64,000 bases of DNA from Prochlorococcus sp. AG-442-M23 (GCA_003209655.1 QCPW01000005.1:62001-126000); one strand, 5' to 3'. Shown: positions 1-9,124, counted from the stretch's first letter. Numbers and translations are program-made. The notes: a model not told the origin generated them from the sequence alone.

Positions 1-540
1 GATAATTGGGAGTCTCCAACTCTTGGGGCATGGGGAGTAGGCTGGGAAGTCTGGTTGGATGGAATGGAGGTAACACAATTTACTTATTTTCAACAATGTG
101 GAGGTCTTGACTGTAACCCAATTCCTATTGAAATAACTTATGGAATTGAGAGAATAGCGACGTTTTTGCAAGATAAAGAAAGTATTTGGGATTTAGCTTG
201 GAATAAATATTTTAATTACAGTGATATTTGGCTTCAATTTGAAAAAAATCAATGTGAATTTAACTTTAGAGAATCAAATCCAGATATTATTAGAAAACTA
301 TTTGCTTTATACCAGGAAGAAGCCAAATCTCTTGTGGATAAAAAACTTACTTTTCCTGCTTTAGATTTTGTATTAAAGTGTAGTCACTGTTTTAATTTGC
401 TTGATGCTAGAGGAGTAATTTCCGTGACTGATCGTGCACAATATATCGAAAAAATTAGAAAATTAGCAAGAGAAGTTGCATTCTCCTGGATGCAAGAACG
501 GGAGTCTTTGAATTTCCCACTATTGAAAAAGGATATTTAG
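1..540 (+). CDS. glyQ: Glycyl-tRNA synthetase alpha subunit, C-terminal part (5' end outside window)
   Basis: Class II synthetase subunit that forms glycyl-adenylate and, with the GlyS beta subunit, charges tRNA-Gly in the cytoplasm. The frame is open from base 1 and continues into an internal ATG at 55, so the gene begins upstream of the window. Visible family hallmarks are the N-terminal half of the catalytic core with [19 protein letters not shown] and [20 protein letters not shown], followed by the helical C-terminal part. About 179 residues are seen of a protein that is usually near 300. It ends in TAG 130 bases before the porin gene. Confidence 0.95.
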   Translation, partial: DNWESPTLGAWGVGWEVWLDGMEVTQFTYFQQCGGLDCNPIPIEITYGIERIATFLQDKESIWDLAWNKYFNYSDIWLQFEKNQCEFNFRESNPDIIRKLFALYQEEAKSLVDKKLTFPALDFVLKCSHCFNLLDARGVISVTDRAQYIEKIRKLAREVAFSWMQERESLNFPLLKKDI

Positions 541-624
541 TGAAAATAAAAAAATAGGAAGACTTTGTAAAATTTGTTACATAGGAATGAATCTATTAAT
601 CCTTCCCAAAAAAGTTACCCTGAA

Positions 625-653
625 TACAATATTAGTACCCATCCGTATGGGTA
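625..653 (+). promoter_or_regulatory. Putative -10 box and leader hairpin of the porin gene
   Basis: TACAAT at 625-630 is a plausible -10 box. A perfect inverted repeat, TACCCAT-CCGT-ATGGGTA, lies at 636-653. A Shine-Dalgarno-like AGGT sits at 665-668, just before the ATG at 672. Without a T-run the hairpin is unlikely to be a terminator and would fall at the 5' end of the transcript. Promoter assignment is inference; no clear -35 box is seen. Confidence 0.4.
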
Positions 654-671
654 ATTTTCGTGTGAGGTAAA

Positions 672-1955
672 ATGAAACTCTTCCAACAAATGTTGGTTGC
701 TAGTGCTTCTATAGGATTGTTAGCTCCTGTAGCCGCACAAGCTTCTGACTCATTAAATCTTGGAGGCATGAATGAATACAAACGTATTTCAAATTCATCT
801 TCTAAAAGATATTTTGATAGTAAATCATTCGTTAATGATGATTTTGCAACATCTAATAATAGTGTGAAGGGAATAGAAGCATCTCAAACTAGTTTTGAAG
901 CTGGTTCTTTCTCAGATACAACAACTCTTGATAGTAAAGTTATTTTTACAGTTGGGGCTCTTAGTACTCCAGTTGATGGAAATGGGGTCAATCGGGTAAG
1001 CGAGGCTACTAAAGCAACTTATATGATGCAAAGTAACCTTAATACAAGCTTTACTGGTGATGATAATCTTTACATAAGGTTGAAAACTGGTAACGCAACT
1101 GACTGGCAAAAAGAATACAAGTATGGAACATATTTGTCTTCATCTAAAGGGAACGGTGACCAAGTTAAAGTAGATAAAATTTGGTACTCCTTCCCAGTTG
1201 GCAATAACACATTTTGGATTGGGCCAAAAATTGAAAACTACTATATGCATGGCACTTCTCCATCAATATACAAACCTGTTCTTAAGCAATTCACTTTAGG
1301 AGGTAATGGAGCTGCTTTTGGCGCAAGTACTAATCCTGGAATTGGTTGGGCTTACAAAGCTGAGAACGGCTTCGCAATAAGTTCAAATGCTGTCAGTCAA
1401 GAAGGTGATGCTACTGGTGGTTGGGGAACAAATGAATCTAAGACCAGTTGGGCAAGTCAAATAGGTTATACAAAGCCTAATTACTCTGCTTCAGTTATCC
1501 TAAACATGAAGTATAATGGCTGGACTGATTCTTATTACACAACTCCATTAGGAAAAGCTAGAGATAACAATGCTAATAGTACAAATATTGGTTTGAGAGG
1601 TTGGTGGAGACCTGATGATACAGGTACCGCAGTTCCCTCAATATCTCTAGGTTATGACACTTCTGAGGTGGACGGACAAGCTGCGGACACATCTGCTTAT
1701 TTCGTTGGTCTAACATGGCAAGATACCTTTACTCTTGACGATAGAATTGGTGTCGCTTTTGGTCAGCCTCAAACCAGATCAGATGAATCAGTTGATCCAT
1801 TTGCTTGGGAAATTTACTACTCATATAAATTGAACGATTCTATGACTATTACTCCTGCTATATTTGGAGCAACAGATAGAAATGGTAGAACTGATGACCC
1901 TGATAAAGCTGAAGAAATGTTAGGTGCAGTTATTGAAACTACCTTTAAGTTCTAA
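672..1955 (+). CDS. Outer-membrane porin of the Prochlorococcus type
   Basis: A 427-residue precursor with a classic Sec signal peptide (MKLFQQM, a hydrophobic run, then AQA cleavage near residue 24). The mature part is rich in Gly, Asn, Thr and Tyr with alternating polar and hydrophobic strands and a C-terminal phenylalanine (TFKF), as expected for an outer-membrane beta barrel. The family is probably the abundant cyanobacterial carbohydrate-selective-type porin (OprB-like, Som), although the N-terminal SLH domain usual in larger Som proteins is not evident. It would pass small solutes across the outer membrane. The gene is monocistronic, with its own leader hairpin and a strong terminator behind it. 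Confidence 0.85.
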   Translation: MKLFQQMLVASASIGLLAPVAAQASDSLNLGGMNEYKRISNSSSKRYFDSKSFVNDDFATSNNSVKGIEASQTSFEAGSFSDTTTLDSKVIFTVGALSTPVDGNGVNRVSEATKATYMMQSNLNTSFTGDDNLYIRLKTGNATDWQKEYKYGTYLSSSKGNGDQVKVDKIWYSFPVGNNTFWIGPKIENYYMHGTSPSIYKPVLKQFTLGGNGAAFGASTNPGIGWAYKAENGFAISSNAVSQEGDATGGWGTNESKTSWASQIGYTKPNYSASVILNMKYNGWTDSYYTTPLGKARDNNANSTNIGLRGWWRPDDTGTAVPSISLGYDTSEVDGQAADTSAYFVGLTWQDTFTLDDRIGVAFGQPQTRSDESVDPFAWEIYYSYKLNDSMTITPAIFGATDRNGRTDDPDKAEEMLGAVIETTFKF

Positions 1956-1997
1956 ACAAAAGATAAAAAACATCATTACAGGTGTTTTTTATATTAC

Positions 1998-2027
1998 AAA
2001 ACCGCTTTAATTAGCGGTTTTTTTGTC
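1998..2027 (+). terminator. Rho-independent terminator after the porin gene
   Basis: Stem AAACCGCT (1999-2006) pairs with AGCGGTTT (2013-2020) across a 6-base loop and runs into seven T residues. A weaker hairpin, AAAAACATC-ATTACA-GGTGTTTTT, sits just upstream, so termination may be doubled. Confidence 0.85.
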
Positions 2028-2044
2028 TTTAAAATTTTTTAATT

Positions 2045-2284
2045 TTACCAACAATTTTCTCCTTCCCCTATAGGTATACATGTGCTAGATTTTGCAGCTT
2101 CATCTGCTAGATCTTGAGCATTTTTATCTAGAATAAAATCAGCGTCAATGCTCATATCAGTATTCCATTCTTTTAATCCGCCTAGATCGTTTTCTCCAGC
2201 TTTAACCGAATTAGATTCTGTGGGAGAAATGGCTAATAAACTTGAAGCAGCAATAAATAATGCTATCGAACTCCTTCTTGGCAT
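2045..2284 (-). CDS. Small secreted protein of unknown function
   Basis: A 79-residue protein that I do not recognise by function. Residues 1-25 resemble a signal peptide (MPRRSS followed by IALFIAASSLLAI). The remainder is acidic, with the pair of cysteines in STCIPIGEGENCW close to the C-terminus that could form a disulfide. It lies alone between the porin terminator and the dioxygenase gene. It looks like one of the short exported proteins common in picocyanobacteria. Confidence 0.55.
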   Translation of the reverse strand: MPRRSSIALFIAASSLLAISPTESNSVKAGENDLGGLKEWNTDMSIDADFILDKNAQDLADEAAKSSTCIPIGEGENCW

Positions 2285-2358
2285 TTAAATATAAAATTTA
2301 CTATTTACATGTTAGTTCTTTGAAAAACACTTTTCTATGTTGTGTATAAAATGTTTCT

Positions 2359-3024
2359 TTAGTTACCAAGTAATCTAAGCAAATTTGAATAAGATTTAAA
2401 GATAAGATCAAGTTCATCAGACCTCCCATGTTGAGCTAATAAACCTTTAGCACCTGCATCAAGATCAAATAAATATTCCCTTTCCGCATGAGATTTAACA
2501 TAACTTTCGATCCATCCTACGCATACTAATCTTTCTCCATCTTTAACTTGTTTAACTGAATGCAAATATGTACTTGGATAGATTATTATCTCTCCTGCAT
2601 CTAGCTTAAACTCTTTCTCTGAATTCATTGTTTCAATAGATAACTCACCTCCCTGATAATCGTCTTTGTTAGTTAACGAAACTGTAAAAGATAAATCTGA
2701 CCTTCCTGAAGACATAAATGGATTGTCAATATGTCTTCCATAATGCATATTTTTTAATGATTTTGTAAACATTATTCCATGTATTAATTTTGGTAATGCA
2801 AAGCTTTTAATTAATGGGTTAGAGATGATCTTTTTTCTGATTAATTGAGAATATTTTTTTGAAATTTCTGAATTTCTATTTAATTGCAAATTTTCTTTAA
2901 CTTTTGAAGCATGACTACCGGCTGTCTTTTTCCCATTTTCCCAAAGTTCATTTTGTTTATTTAAATTACCTTTTAAAACGCTTAATTCTTCTTCAAGAAG
3001 TAACTTGTAAGTAAGAAAATTCAT
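2359..3024 (-). CDS. Fe(II)/2-oxoglutarate dioxygenase, PiuC/PKHD type
   Basis: A 221-residue protein matching the PKHD-type hydroxylase family linked to iron uptake (PiuC, YbiX). The iron-binding triad is visible as H98-x-D100 in MHYGRHID and H155 in STYLHSV; R165 in DGERLVCVGWIES is the likely 2-oxoglutarate-binding arginine. The length is normal for the family. The gene is divergent from the ferric-iron binding protein gene, sharing a 102-base intergenic region, which supports a role in iron acquisition. The substrate is unknown. I saw no unambiguous Fur box in the shared region. Confidence 0.85.
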   Translation of the reverse strand: MNFLTYKLLLEEELSVLKGNLNKQNELWENGKKTAGSHASKVKENLQLNRNSEISKKYSQLIRKKIISNPLIKSFALPKLIHGIMFTKSLKNMHYGRHIDNPFMSSGRSDLSFTVSLTNKDDYQGGELSIETMNSEKEFKLDAGEIIIYPSTYLHSVKQVKDGERLVCVGWIESYVKSHAEREYLFDLDAGAKGLLAQHGRSDELDLIFKSYSNLLRLLGN

Positions 3025-3126
3025 TTCGAATATAAAAAATGATACAAGACTGTGTAAAGAAAATATCTTTCAGAATCCTTATGCCTCGTATATATATAAA
3101 GTAACCATAGATACTTTTAAGGAAAA

Positions 3127-4149
3127 GTGCAGAAATTTAAAAAATTATTCCACACAGTATTGACTTGTTCATTACTTTTTAATCTGAATTTGTCTGCGAA
3201 TTCCACCGAAAAAGAAGTAAGAGTTTATTCTGGAAGACATTACAATACTGATAGAGGAGTTTATAAAAAATTTGCAGAACAAACGGGCATTAAAGTTAGG
3301 CTTATTGAAGCTGCAGGAATATCTCTTATAGAGAGATTAAGAAGAGAAGGGAAAAATTCACAGGCAGATTTAATTCTTCTTGTTGATGCTGCAAGAATAA
3401 CTAATGCTGCTAAGGCAGATTTGCTTCAAAAAATAGAATCGTCAAGTCTAGAAAATGATGTACCTGTTGGATTAAAGGATCCTGGGAAAGAGTGGTATGC
3501 ATTGACAAGAAGAGTCAGGGTTATGGTAGTTAATCCAAAAGTTGTAGACGTTAGTAAAATTAAAGAATATACAGATCTAGCTGATCCAGCCTTAAAAGGT
3601 AAAGTATGTTTAAGGAATAGAAAGAGTCCATATAATCAATCTTTAGTAGCGAATCAAATTGTTAATAAGGGGCAACAGGCTACTAAAGTATGGTTAAAAG
3701 GAATGATTTCCAATGTTTCTCAACCTTATTTCCCTGGTGATATTTCTATAGTTAGAGCAGTTTCGAAACGTAAATGTGGAGTTGGTATAGTTAATCATTA
3801 CTATGTAGCGAGAATGCTTGCGGGTGTCAATGGGAGAAGAGATACTCTATATGCCAGAAGAACATCAGTTGTTACCCCTAAACCAGCACATGTAAATATT
3901 AGTGCGGGAGGAGTGGCTAAATATGCCACAAATAAAGCTGAAGCTATTAAACTTCTTGAGTTTCTTGCTTCTTCTGAGGGCAGTAAGGGATTAGCAGCTC
4001 CTACGTTTGAGCATCCATTAAAAGAGGTTAATCAAAATCAGATTGTAAAAAACTTTGGAGAATTAATTCCAGATGATGTAAGTGTAAATGCGCTTGGAGA
4101 TAATAATTCACTTGCGATAAGAATGATGAAGGAAGCTGGCTGGGATTAG
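3127..4149 (+). CDS. futA: Ferric-iron ABC transporter substrate-binding protein (FutA/IdiA family)
   Basis: A 340-residue periplasmic iron-binding protein that delivers Fe(III) to a FutBC-type permease. The start is GTG at 3127, followed by a signal peptide (KKLFHTVLTCSLLFNLNLSA). The mature protein starts with the family motif EVRVYSGRHYNTDRGVYKKF. The tyrosine pair in GIVNHYYVARML and the upstream YFPGDISIVRAV match the iron-binding tyrosine region of FutA. No permease or ATPase gene is adjacent, as is usual for this dispersed system in cyanobacteria. Iron-regulated expression is expected but not shown here. Confidence 0.9.
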   Translation: MQKFKKLFHTVLTCSLLFNLNLSANSTEKEVRVYSGRHYNTDRGVYKKFAEQTGIKVRLIEAAGISLIERLRREGKNSQADLILLVDAARITNAAKADLLQKIESSSLENDVPVGLKDPGKEWYALTRRVRVMVVNPKVVDVSKIKEYTDLADPALKGKVCLRNRKSPYNQSLVANQIVNKGQQATKVWLKGMISNVSQPYFPGDISIVRAVSKRKCGVGIVNHYYVARMLAGVNGRRDTLYARRTSVVTPKPAHVNISAGGVAKYATNKAEAIKLLEFLASSEGSKGLAAPTFEHPLKEVNQNQIVKNFGELIPDDVSVNALGDNNSLAIRMMKEAGWD

Positions 4150-4202
4150 AGATTAAAATATAAATTAAGTCTATATTTTGATACATATAGATTTTAATTA
4201 AT

Positions 4203-4287
4203 GGAGAGGTGGCTGAGTGGTCGAAAGCGAACGACTCGAAATCGTTTAATAGGTAACTATTCGTGGGTTCGAATCCCACCCTCTCCG
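4203..4287 (+). tRNA. tRNA-Ser (anticodon CGA)
   Basis: An 85-base class II tRNA. Acceptor strand GGAGAGG pairs with CCTCTCC; the anticodon stem AACGA/TCGTT holds loop CTCGAAA with anticodon CGA; a variable arm follows; the T-loop is TTCGAAT. The discriminator base is G. CCA is not encoded. It decodes TCG codons. Its 3' end is a plausible integration site (see the repeat at 6091). Confidence 0.95.
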
Positions 4288-4486
4288 TATTTTCATATAG
4301 ACAGAGTGTAGTCAGGGATAGTCAAATCGTCCAAGATGACTGGTATGACTGAGAAAAATCGTGAATTACTGAAGTCAAACACATCCAAATCTTATCACAA
4401 ATAATCTGGTGGTGTTAGGGTTTTTGTTAGGGTAATTTTATAAATGTGTTAGGGTTCTTAACTAATTTTTTTTACCTTATTAATTT

Positions 4487-5929
4487 TTAATCAGGCATAT
4501 TTCTGCACCAGGCACCTTCTTCTTCCAGTAACCAATTAATCTGATATTCATTGCCTAAAGATGCTGATTTCTTAAAGTCAGTGCAAGCACCTTCTGAGTC
4601 ATTTAAACTTTCTTTTTTAATAAATCCACGCATACTATATGCTTCAGGAAAGTTTGGGTTGATTTCTATCGCCTTTGTGAGATCAGAAACTCCTCCTCTG
4701 AAATCCTGTATTGCAATTTTTGCAAAAGCACGTTCAAAATAGACTAGAAAAGAATCTTCTTTTAATTCTATAGACTTTGTGAGATCAGCAATTGAACCAG
4801 AGTAATCTCCTAATTCTCGTTTAGAACTTCCTCTTAAGTTATATGCCAGGTAATCATCAGGTGTAATTTGTATTGTTTTATCGAAATCAGATATTGCTCC
4901 TTTGTGATTATTTGATTCTGCTTTCCTTGCTCCACGATTCCTATACATAAGAGGATCAGAAGGGTCTATTTCAAGACCTTTTGTATAGTCTTCTATTGCT
5001 CCTTGATTATCACCAAGTTCACTTTTTACAACTGCTCTACTGTTATAAGCATATTTATTTTGAGGATCTAGTTCTATCGCTCTATTTAAATTATTAATTG
5101 CTTCCTCATAATTACCAGACTTAGAATTTCTAACACCTTTCATCCAGAAAGACATTGAGAGTGTAACATTTTCTTCTCCCTTTATTTTTGAAGTAGATTT
5201 TTTACTAGTGCAGTTTTCTTTTGACATCTCAATAGCAACTTGATCCCCGGCGTCTGCTGCTATGTTTAAATCTTTACATGCACCTTGTGTATCACCATAT
5301 ATGTTTTTAATAATCCCTCTAAATCTATACATCGCATAGTTACTATCATCCAGTTCAATTCCTTTATTCATGTCATTTAGCGCCAATTTATAATTTTCTA
5401 AGAGGAAATTTGCTATACCCCTTTGTGCATAATATTCAACTCTATTTGGAGTTATTGATATTGCCTTATTAAAATCAGAAACAGCACTTTTTCTGGTTTT
5501 TACTACACGAGATTGATCATTTATAGCGATGATATTTATCTGATCAATACTATATAGTTTTGCTTCTCCTCGGGAAAAATAATAATCAGCAACATTAGGA
5601 TTAATTCTTATTGCGATTGTGAAATCTAATATTGCTCCTTCAAAATTTTTCAATTCTCTATTTATGATTCCTCTAAGTGCATGTGAAATGTCATTATTTT
5701 TATTTATCTTGATTGCTTTATCTAAGTCTAGAATTGCTTTTTGGAGTTTGTTCTTTTCATACTTTTTAGCAGCACGTTTGATATATATATTTTCAGTATC
5801 TGCATTTGCTTTAGGTATTGAAAGTACCATTCCTGCAGTCGATGAAATCAAATTCCTCATCAGCAGGGGTTGTCCTATCGGCAAAAGGGAAAGTGCTGTA
5901 GTAATTGCAGTAATGCGAAGGGACTTCAA
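4487..5929 (-). CDS. Secreted tetratricopeptide-repeat protein
   Basis: A 480-residue protein. The first ~44 residues form a long hydrophobic leader ending in ANA, so export to the periplasm or membrane is likely. The rest is tandem 34-residue TPR units, recognisable by the repeated core A..DF..AI.I.P....Y..RG. Roughly ten units occur in two blocks separated by a low-complexity stretch (around residues 235-260) containing KSTSKIKGEENVT. TPRs mediate protein-protein contacts; the partner is unknown. It sits directly beside tRNA-Ser between candidate att repeats, which suggests accessory origin. Confidence 0.8.
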   Translation of the reverse strand: MKSLRITAITTALSLLPIGQPLLMRNLISSTAGMVLSIPKANADTENIYIKRAAKKYEKNKLQKAILDLDKAIKINKNNDISHALRGIINRELKNFEGAILDFTIAIRINPNVADYYFSRGEAKLYSIDQINIIAINDQSRVVKTRKSAVSDFNKAISITPNRVEYYAQRGIANFLLENYKLALNDMNKGIELDDSNYAMYRFRGIIKNIYGDTQGACKDLNIAADAGDQVAIEMSKENCTSKKSTSKIKGEENVTLSMSFWMKGVRNSKSGNYEEAINNLNRAIELDPQNKYAYNSRAVVKSELGDNQGAIEDYTKGLEIDPSDPLMYRNRGARKAESNNHKGAISDFDKTIQITPDDYLAYNLRGSSKRELGDYSGSIADLTKSIELKEDSFLVYFERAFAKIAIQDFRGGVSDLTKAIEINPNFPEAYSMRGFIKKESLNDSEGACTDFKKSASLGNEYQINWLLEEEGAWCRNMPD

Positions 5930-6036
5930 AATATGTCTTTTGAGAGTTAATTTATTTTAATTAATTCGTAATCAAATTTTTTTTCTGGTTCAAAAAATTT
6001 ATTATTTTGGTATTAGGGTTTTCGGTATATTTTTGA

Positions 6037-6405
6037 TTTTTATCAGGACAAATCAGGACATTACTGGACAATTGGAGAAGTCCCCATGAACACCCTCTCC
6101 GGATTATTTTTAGAGTCCGACAGTGTCTGAAGTGTTCTGATAGTTTCTCAATCTATGCAAAAAAAAGTGGAATTTATCATGAGAGTAAAAATAATCTAAT
6201 ACTTAGATTTGTAAATGATTATTCCAAGTTTTTAAAATCAGATGGTTTGGCAATGTTAGGTATAAATAATTATTTTATTAGTGATTCACAAATGAATCTT
6301 ATTTTCAAAAATAGTATTATGAATGAGGATTTATTTGGTAGATATTATTCTGAAGAAAATTGTATGCCTAAGGGTGGGTATTCACAAGTGTATATTTCTA
6401 AATAG
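6037..6405 (+). pseudogene. Truncated or frameshifted ORF of unknown function
   Basis: A frame is open from 6037 to TAG at 6405 without an early start codon. The convincing protein-like part starts around 6151 (SIYAKKSGIYHES) and ends GGYSQVYISK. An ATG at 6155 is followed by eight A residues. With nine A residues it would read directly into this frame, so a single-base deletion or slippage is the simplest explanation. The C-terminal text (KFLKSDGLAMLGINNYFI) recalls the end of a SAM-dependent methyltransferase, but this is only a resemblance. It immediately follows the tRNA-Ser 3'-end copy. Confidence 0.4.
6041..6070. repeat. Three tandem 10-base GGACA repeats
   Basis: TATCAGGACA, AATCAGGACA and TTACTGGACA follow each other without gaps. 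The GGACA(N4-5)TGGACAA pattern recurs, degenerate, at 56193-56215 and 57095-57117 near tRNA-Pro copies. They could be arm-type binding sites of a recombinase; this is inference. Confidence 0.4.
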
Positions 6406-6768
6406 TTCTTTTTTTAGCAGAATTAAATGATGTTTTAAATTCTTTTTCTTTGTTAATTTATCTTCAATTAATAATTCAATTTTCAAGATTTAAGTTGTTG
6501 TGATACTTGATTTCATAACTGATTTTGAAATATTTTTCAAATCTTTCCTTTAGAAGAAAATAAGACGCGATGTAGATTATTACAATATCCACTATATTTC
6601 TCTACTGGAGTTGATTTTAAATTTAAAGATCAAATCTAAATTTATCTTATTTTAAAAGATTGTTAGAATGATATTACCAAAAGCTTTTCTATTGGGTTTA
6701 ATATAATTTTCTTTTGGTATTAAATTCAATTACAATTTACAAAATAATGATATGACAGACTGTTTAGG
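6406..6768. other. Intergenic stretch without recognisable content
   Basis: Very AT-rich, with no open frame of convincing length on either strand and no strong hairpin plus T-run. It presumably holds the promoter of the glycosyltransferase gene at 6769. Confidence 0.5.
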
Positions 6769-7710
6769 ATGAAGTTTACAGTTCCAATACTTTTAATGAC
6801 TTGGCGAAGGCCTTTAGAAACTTCAAAAGTCATTAGAGTTTTAAGTTTGATTAAGCCAGAAAATCTTTTTATTTCTAGTGATGGCCCTATAGCTGGTAAT
6901 CCAATAGAGATTCAAAAAGTTGAGGAAACTAGAGCAATAATAGAAAGAGATATTAATTGGAAGTGTAATATCCAGTGGTTGCGACAAGAGGTCAATTTGG
7001 GCTGCAAGCTAGGATGTACAACTGCAATTAATTGGTTTTTTGAAAATGTAGAGGAGGGAATAATTCTTGAAGATGACACCATACCTCATCCTGATTTTTT
7101 TCGTTATTGCCAAGAGTTATTACAGAAATATAGAACAGATGATCGAGTTTGGTGTATTAGCGGAAGTAATTTTCAGAATGGAAACTGGAGAGGAGATGGA
7201 AGTTATTATTTTGGGAGATTTCCCTTGCTTTGGGGTTGGGCAGGGTGGAGAAATATTTGGGAAAAGTATGATTTTGAACTAAAAGAATGGCCTGTTTTAA
7301 AAGATTCTGGAATGCTCGATTTTATTTTTAATGATCCTCTTGAAAAAGAATATTGGAGTGATATATGGGAAAAGTTATTTTCTAAAGGTGAACCTGATAC
7401 ATGGTGCTATCAATGGTGTATGAAATGTGTAATTAATAATGCGCTTATTGCTACTCCAAATAAAAATTTGATAAGTAATATAGGATTTGGACCTGATGCA
7501 GCACATACAAAATGGAAGGAAGAACCCATGCTAATAAATGAAGGTATAGGAGATATTATTCATCCTTCTTTTATGATTAGACATGTTGTTGCTGATCAAT
7601 ATCAATTTGATTACAAGTTTGGAGGATCGGCCATACGCGCTAAACGCAATATTCCAGCCAGAATTAAGAATAAAATTAAAAGATTATTGCAACTAAATAG
7701 TTTTAATTAA
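6769..7710 (+). CDS. GT-A fold glycosyltransferase (family 2-like)
   Basis: A 313-residue cytoplasmic protein. The N-terminus (VPILLMTWRRPLETSKVIRVL) and SSDGP are typical of nucleotide-sugar transferases. The acidic metal-binding motif is EDDT at residues 101-104, within GIILEDDTIPHPDFF. Trp-rich segments follow (FPLLWGWAGWRNIW), a pattern common in cyanobacterial hemolysin-like or methyltransferase-linked glycosyltransferases. The donor and acceptor sugars cannot be read from sequence. The gene stands alone between two AT-rich gaps, consistent with mobile surface-modification cargo. Confidence 0.8.
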   Translation: MKFTVPILLMTWRRPLETSKVIRVLSLIKPENLFISSDGPIAGNPIEIQKVEETRAIIERDINWKCNIQWLRQEVNLGCKLGCTTAINWFFENVEEGIILEDDTIPHPDFFRYCQELLQKYRTDDRVWCISGSNFQNGNWRGDGSYYFGRFPLLWGWAGWRNIWEKYDFELKEWPVLKDSGMLDFIFNDPLEKEYWSDIWEKLFSKGEPDTWCYQWCMKCVINNALIATPNKNLISNIGFGPDAAHTKWKEEPMLINEGIGDIIHPSFMIRHVVADQYQFDYKFGGSAIRAKRNIPARIKNKIKRLLQLNSFN

Positions 7711-8136
7711 TAAGAATTATTTCGCCAAAATATTTTTATTAAATTCATGTGAACATTCAAATCAATTTACATTCCTAGATGCAAATTTAATAAGAGATAT
7801 TTTTTTTACAATTCAATCATTTATTGGTCAACACCATTTCTTTAAATGACCCTCGAATTTCACTCCTTCTATAAAAGTATCTTGATTATAAACTTACTTT
7901 AATTCATGAATATGATGATAGATTAAATCATCAATATAAAATTCAGATATTAATTATTGATGTTTTTCTAACTATTTCTATCAAAAATAAATTTTTAATA
8001 ACAATTTTACTTAAGGAAAGAAATGTTACCTCTCTGTAATTATTAGAAAGTGGAGTTAATATTTTTAAATTGATAGATATAGTTTTTGGGGAGTATTATT
8101 AAAGAGTTAGTTTGGCTAATCGAAGATTTTTTCTAA
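7711..8136. other. Intergenic stretch without recognisable content
   Basis: AT-rich and full of stop codons in all frames. I found no tRNA remnant, terminator or convincing small gene. It separates two accessory-looking genes and may be eroded coding DNA. Confidence 0.5.
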
Positions 8137-9105
8137 ATGAGGTTATTTTTTTTTATATTTGTATTTAGTCAATTGTTAAACTCTCTAAATGTTTTTGCGG
8201 AGAAAGTTAAAAAAGACTTGCGTGAATTCAATACAATTAAATGGGAGAGAGTTCAACAGAAAAATTCAAATAATCTAAAAAAGATTATCTGGAAATCTTA
8301 TAAGAATGATGAAAGTTATTTTCAAAATGAAATTGACATAAGACCTGAGATAAACAAACTTAATGATTATAGAAATAAAAATAAAAATAAGGATACAGAC
8401 ATATATCAATTAACTCACAATAAAATAAATAGGTTACTTGATTATGGCGGTATCACTGTAAGCAATGCTTTAATACCTCAGGCAGGGACTTCACAAATAA
8501 ATTTAGACTATGATTCTAAAGGAAATTTGTTTGGTTTTTATGGTTATTCTTTCTCAGATTTATTTCAATTAGAACTTAGTACTGGATCTTTTAATGATGT
8601 GAATTTAGTAGATAATAAATATTCAAGTTTTCAAAGAGCATATTTAAGTAAGAACAATTTGAACTATAAAATAGGAGGTAAATTGTTAATTACTAATCCT
8701 AAAAATAATGACCTTTTTTGGATGGCAATTAGAACATCCTTAGGTAGTAATGATCAAATTAATCAAGGTTATCTAATCACCGAATTGATAAATACTTTTA
8801 GATTTAATAATAAATTTGTTTTTAATCTTAGTCCTAAATACTTTTATAGTGAGACAAAAAGTTTTGGGGGGGTCGGAGTTTCAAGTTATATAAATTTATT
8901 AGATAATCTACAGCTTATCCCTGAAATGAATATTTCACTTAATAGTGATTCAGATTTCGCCTCTTCATTAGGATTAAGATATTCTTTTCAACCTGGTAAA
9001 TCAATTGATTTATATTATTCTAATTCGGCAGGCGTTCAAGATATTGGACAACTTCTTGAAGATAAAAAATATCGATTTGGTATTAGGTTAAATTTTTTAT
9101 ATTAA
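8137..9105 (+). CDS. Probable outer-membrane beta-barrel protein of unknown function
   Basis: A 322-residue precursor with a signal peptide (MRLFFFIFVFSQLLNSLNVFA). Residues ~24-95 are charged and polar and resemble a periplasmic or linker segment. From GGITVSNALIPQAGTSQINLDY onward the chain alternates Gly/Asn/Ser turns with short amphipathic strands (GFYGYSFSDLFQLELSTGSF, KIGGKLLITNP) and ends in aromatic RLNFLY, the usual C-terminal signature of outer-membrane barrels. I do not recognise the family. It is followed by a convergent ferredoxin gene 19 bases away. Confidence 0.6.
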   Translation: MRLFFFIFVFSQLLNSLNVFAEKVKKDLREFNTIKWERVQQKNSNNLKKIIWKSYKNDESYFQNEIDIRPEINKLNDYRNKNKNKDTDIYQLTHNKINRLLDYGGITVSNALIPQAGTSQINLDYDSKGNLFGFYGYSFSDLFQLELSTGSFNDVNLVDNKYSSFQRAYLSKNNLNYKIGGKLLITNPKNNDLFWMAIRTSLGSNDQINQGYLITELINTFRFNNKFVFNLSPKYFYSETKSFGGVGVSSYINLLDNLQLIPEMNISLNSDSDFASSLGLRYSFQPGKSIDLYYSNSAGVQDIGQLLEDKKYRFGIRLNFLY

Positions 9106-9124
9106 AAAATTAAATAATCTAGTT

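Larger units (their letters stand above)
4277..6101. mobile_element. Possible remnant of an element inserted at tRNA-Ser
   Basis: The last 11 bases of the tRNA-Ser acceptor region (CACCCTCTCCG, 4277-4287) recur exactly at 6091-6101. Between them lie about 200 bases with three GTTAGGG words (4415-4465), a TPR gene on the opposite strand, a further TTAGGGTTTT at about 6013, and three AATCAGGACA-like repeats. No integrase is present. Eleven bases can match by chance, so this call rests on position and on the recurrence of the GGACA repeats near other tRNA-derived sites in the window. Confidence 0.35.

Noticed and set aside
912-1109. 65-residue frame opposite the porin gene
   Set aside because: It lies wholly inside a convincing porin frame on the other strand; a typical antisense shadow.
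3025-3126. Fur box between the dioxygenase and futA genes
   Set aside because: Only weak GATA/TATC-like words are present; no 19-base dyad convincing enough to call.
4028-4279. 83-residue frame on the minus strand ending in the futA gene and starting in tRNA-Ser
   Set aside because: It overlaps both futA and the tRNA; no independent protein features.
4410-4470. Three GTTAGGG words resembling telomere-type repeats
   Set aside because: Spacing is irregular and only three occur; more likely chance or remnant flank of an inserted element.
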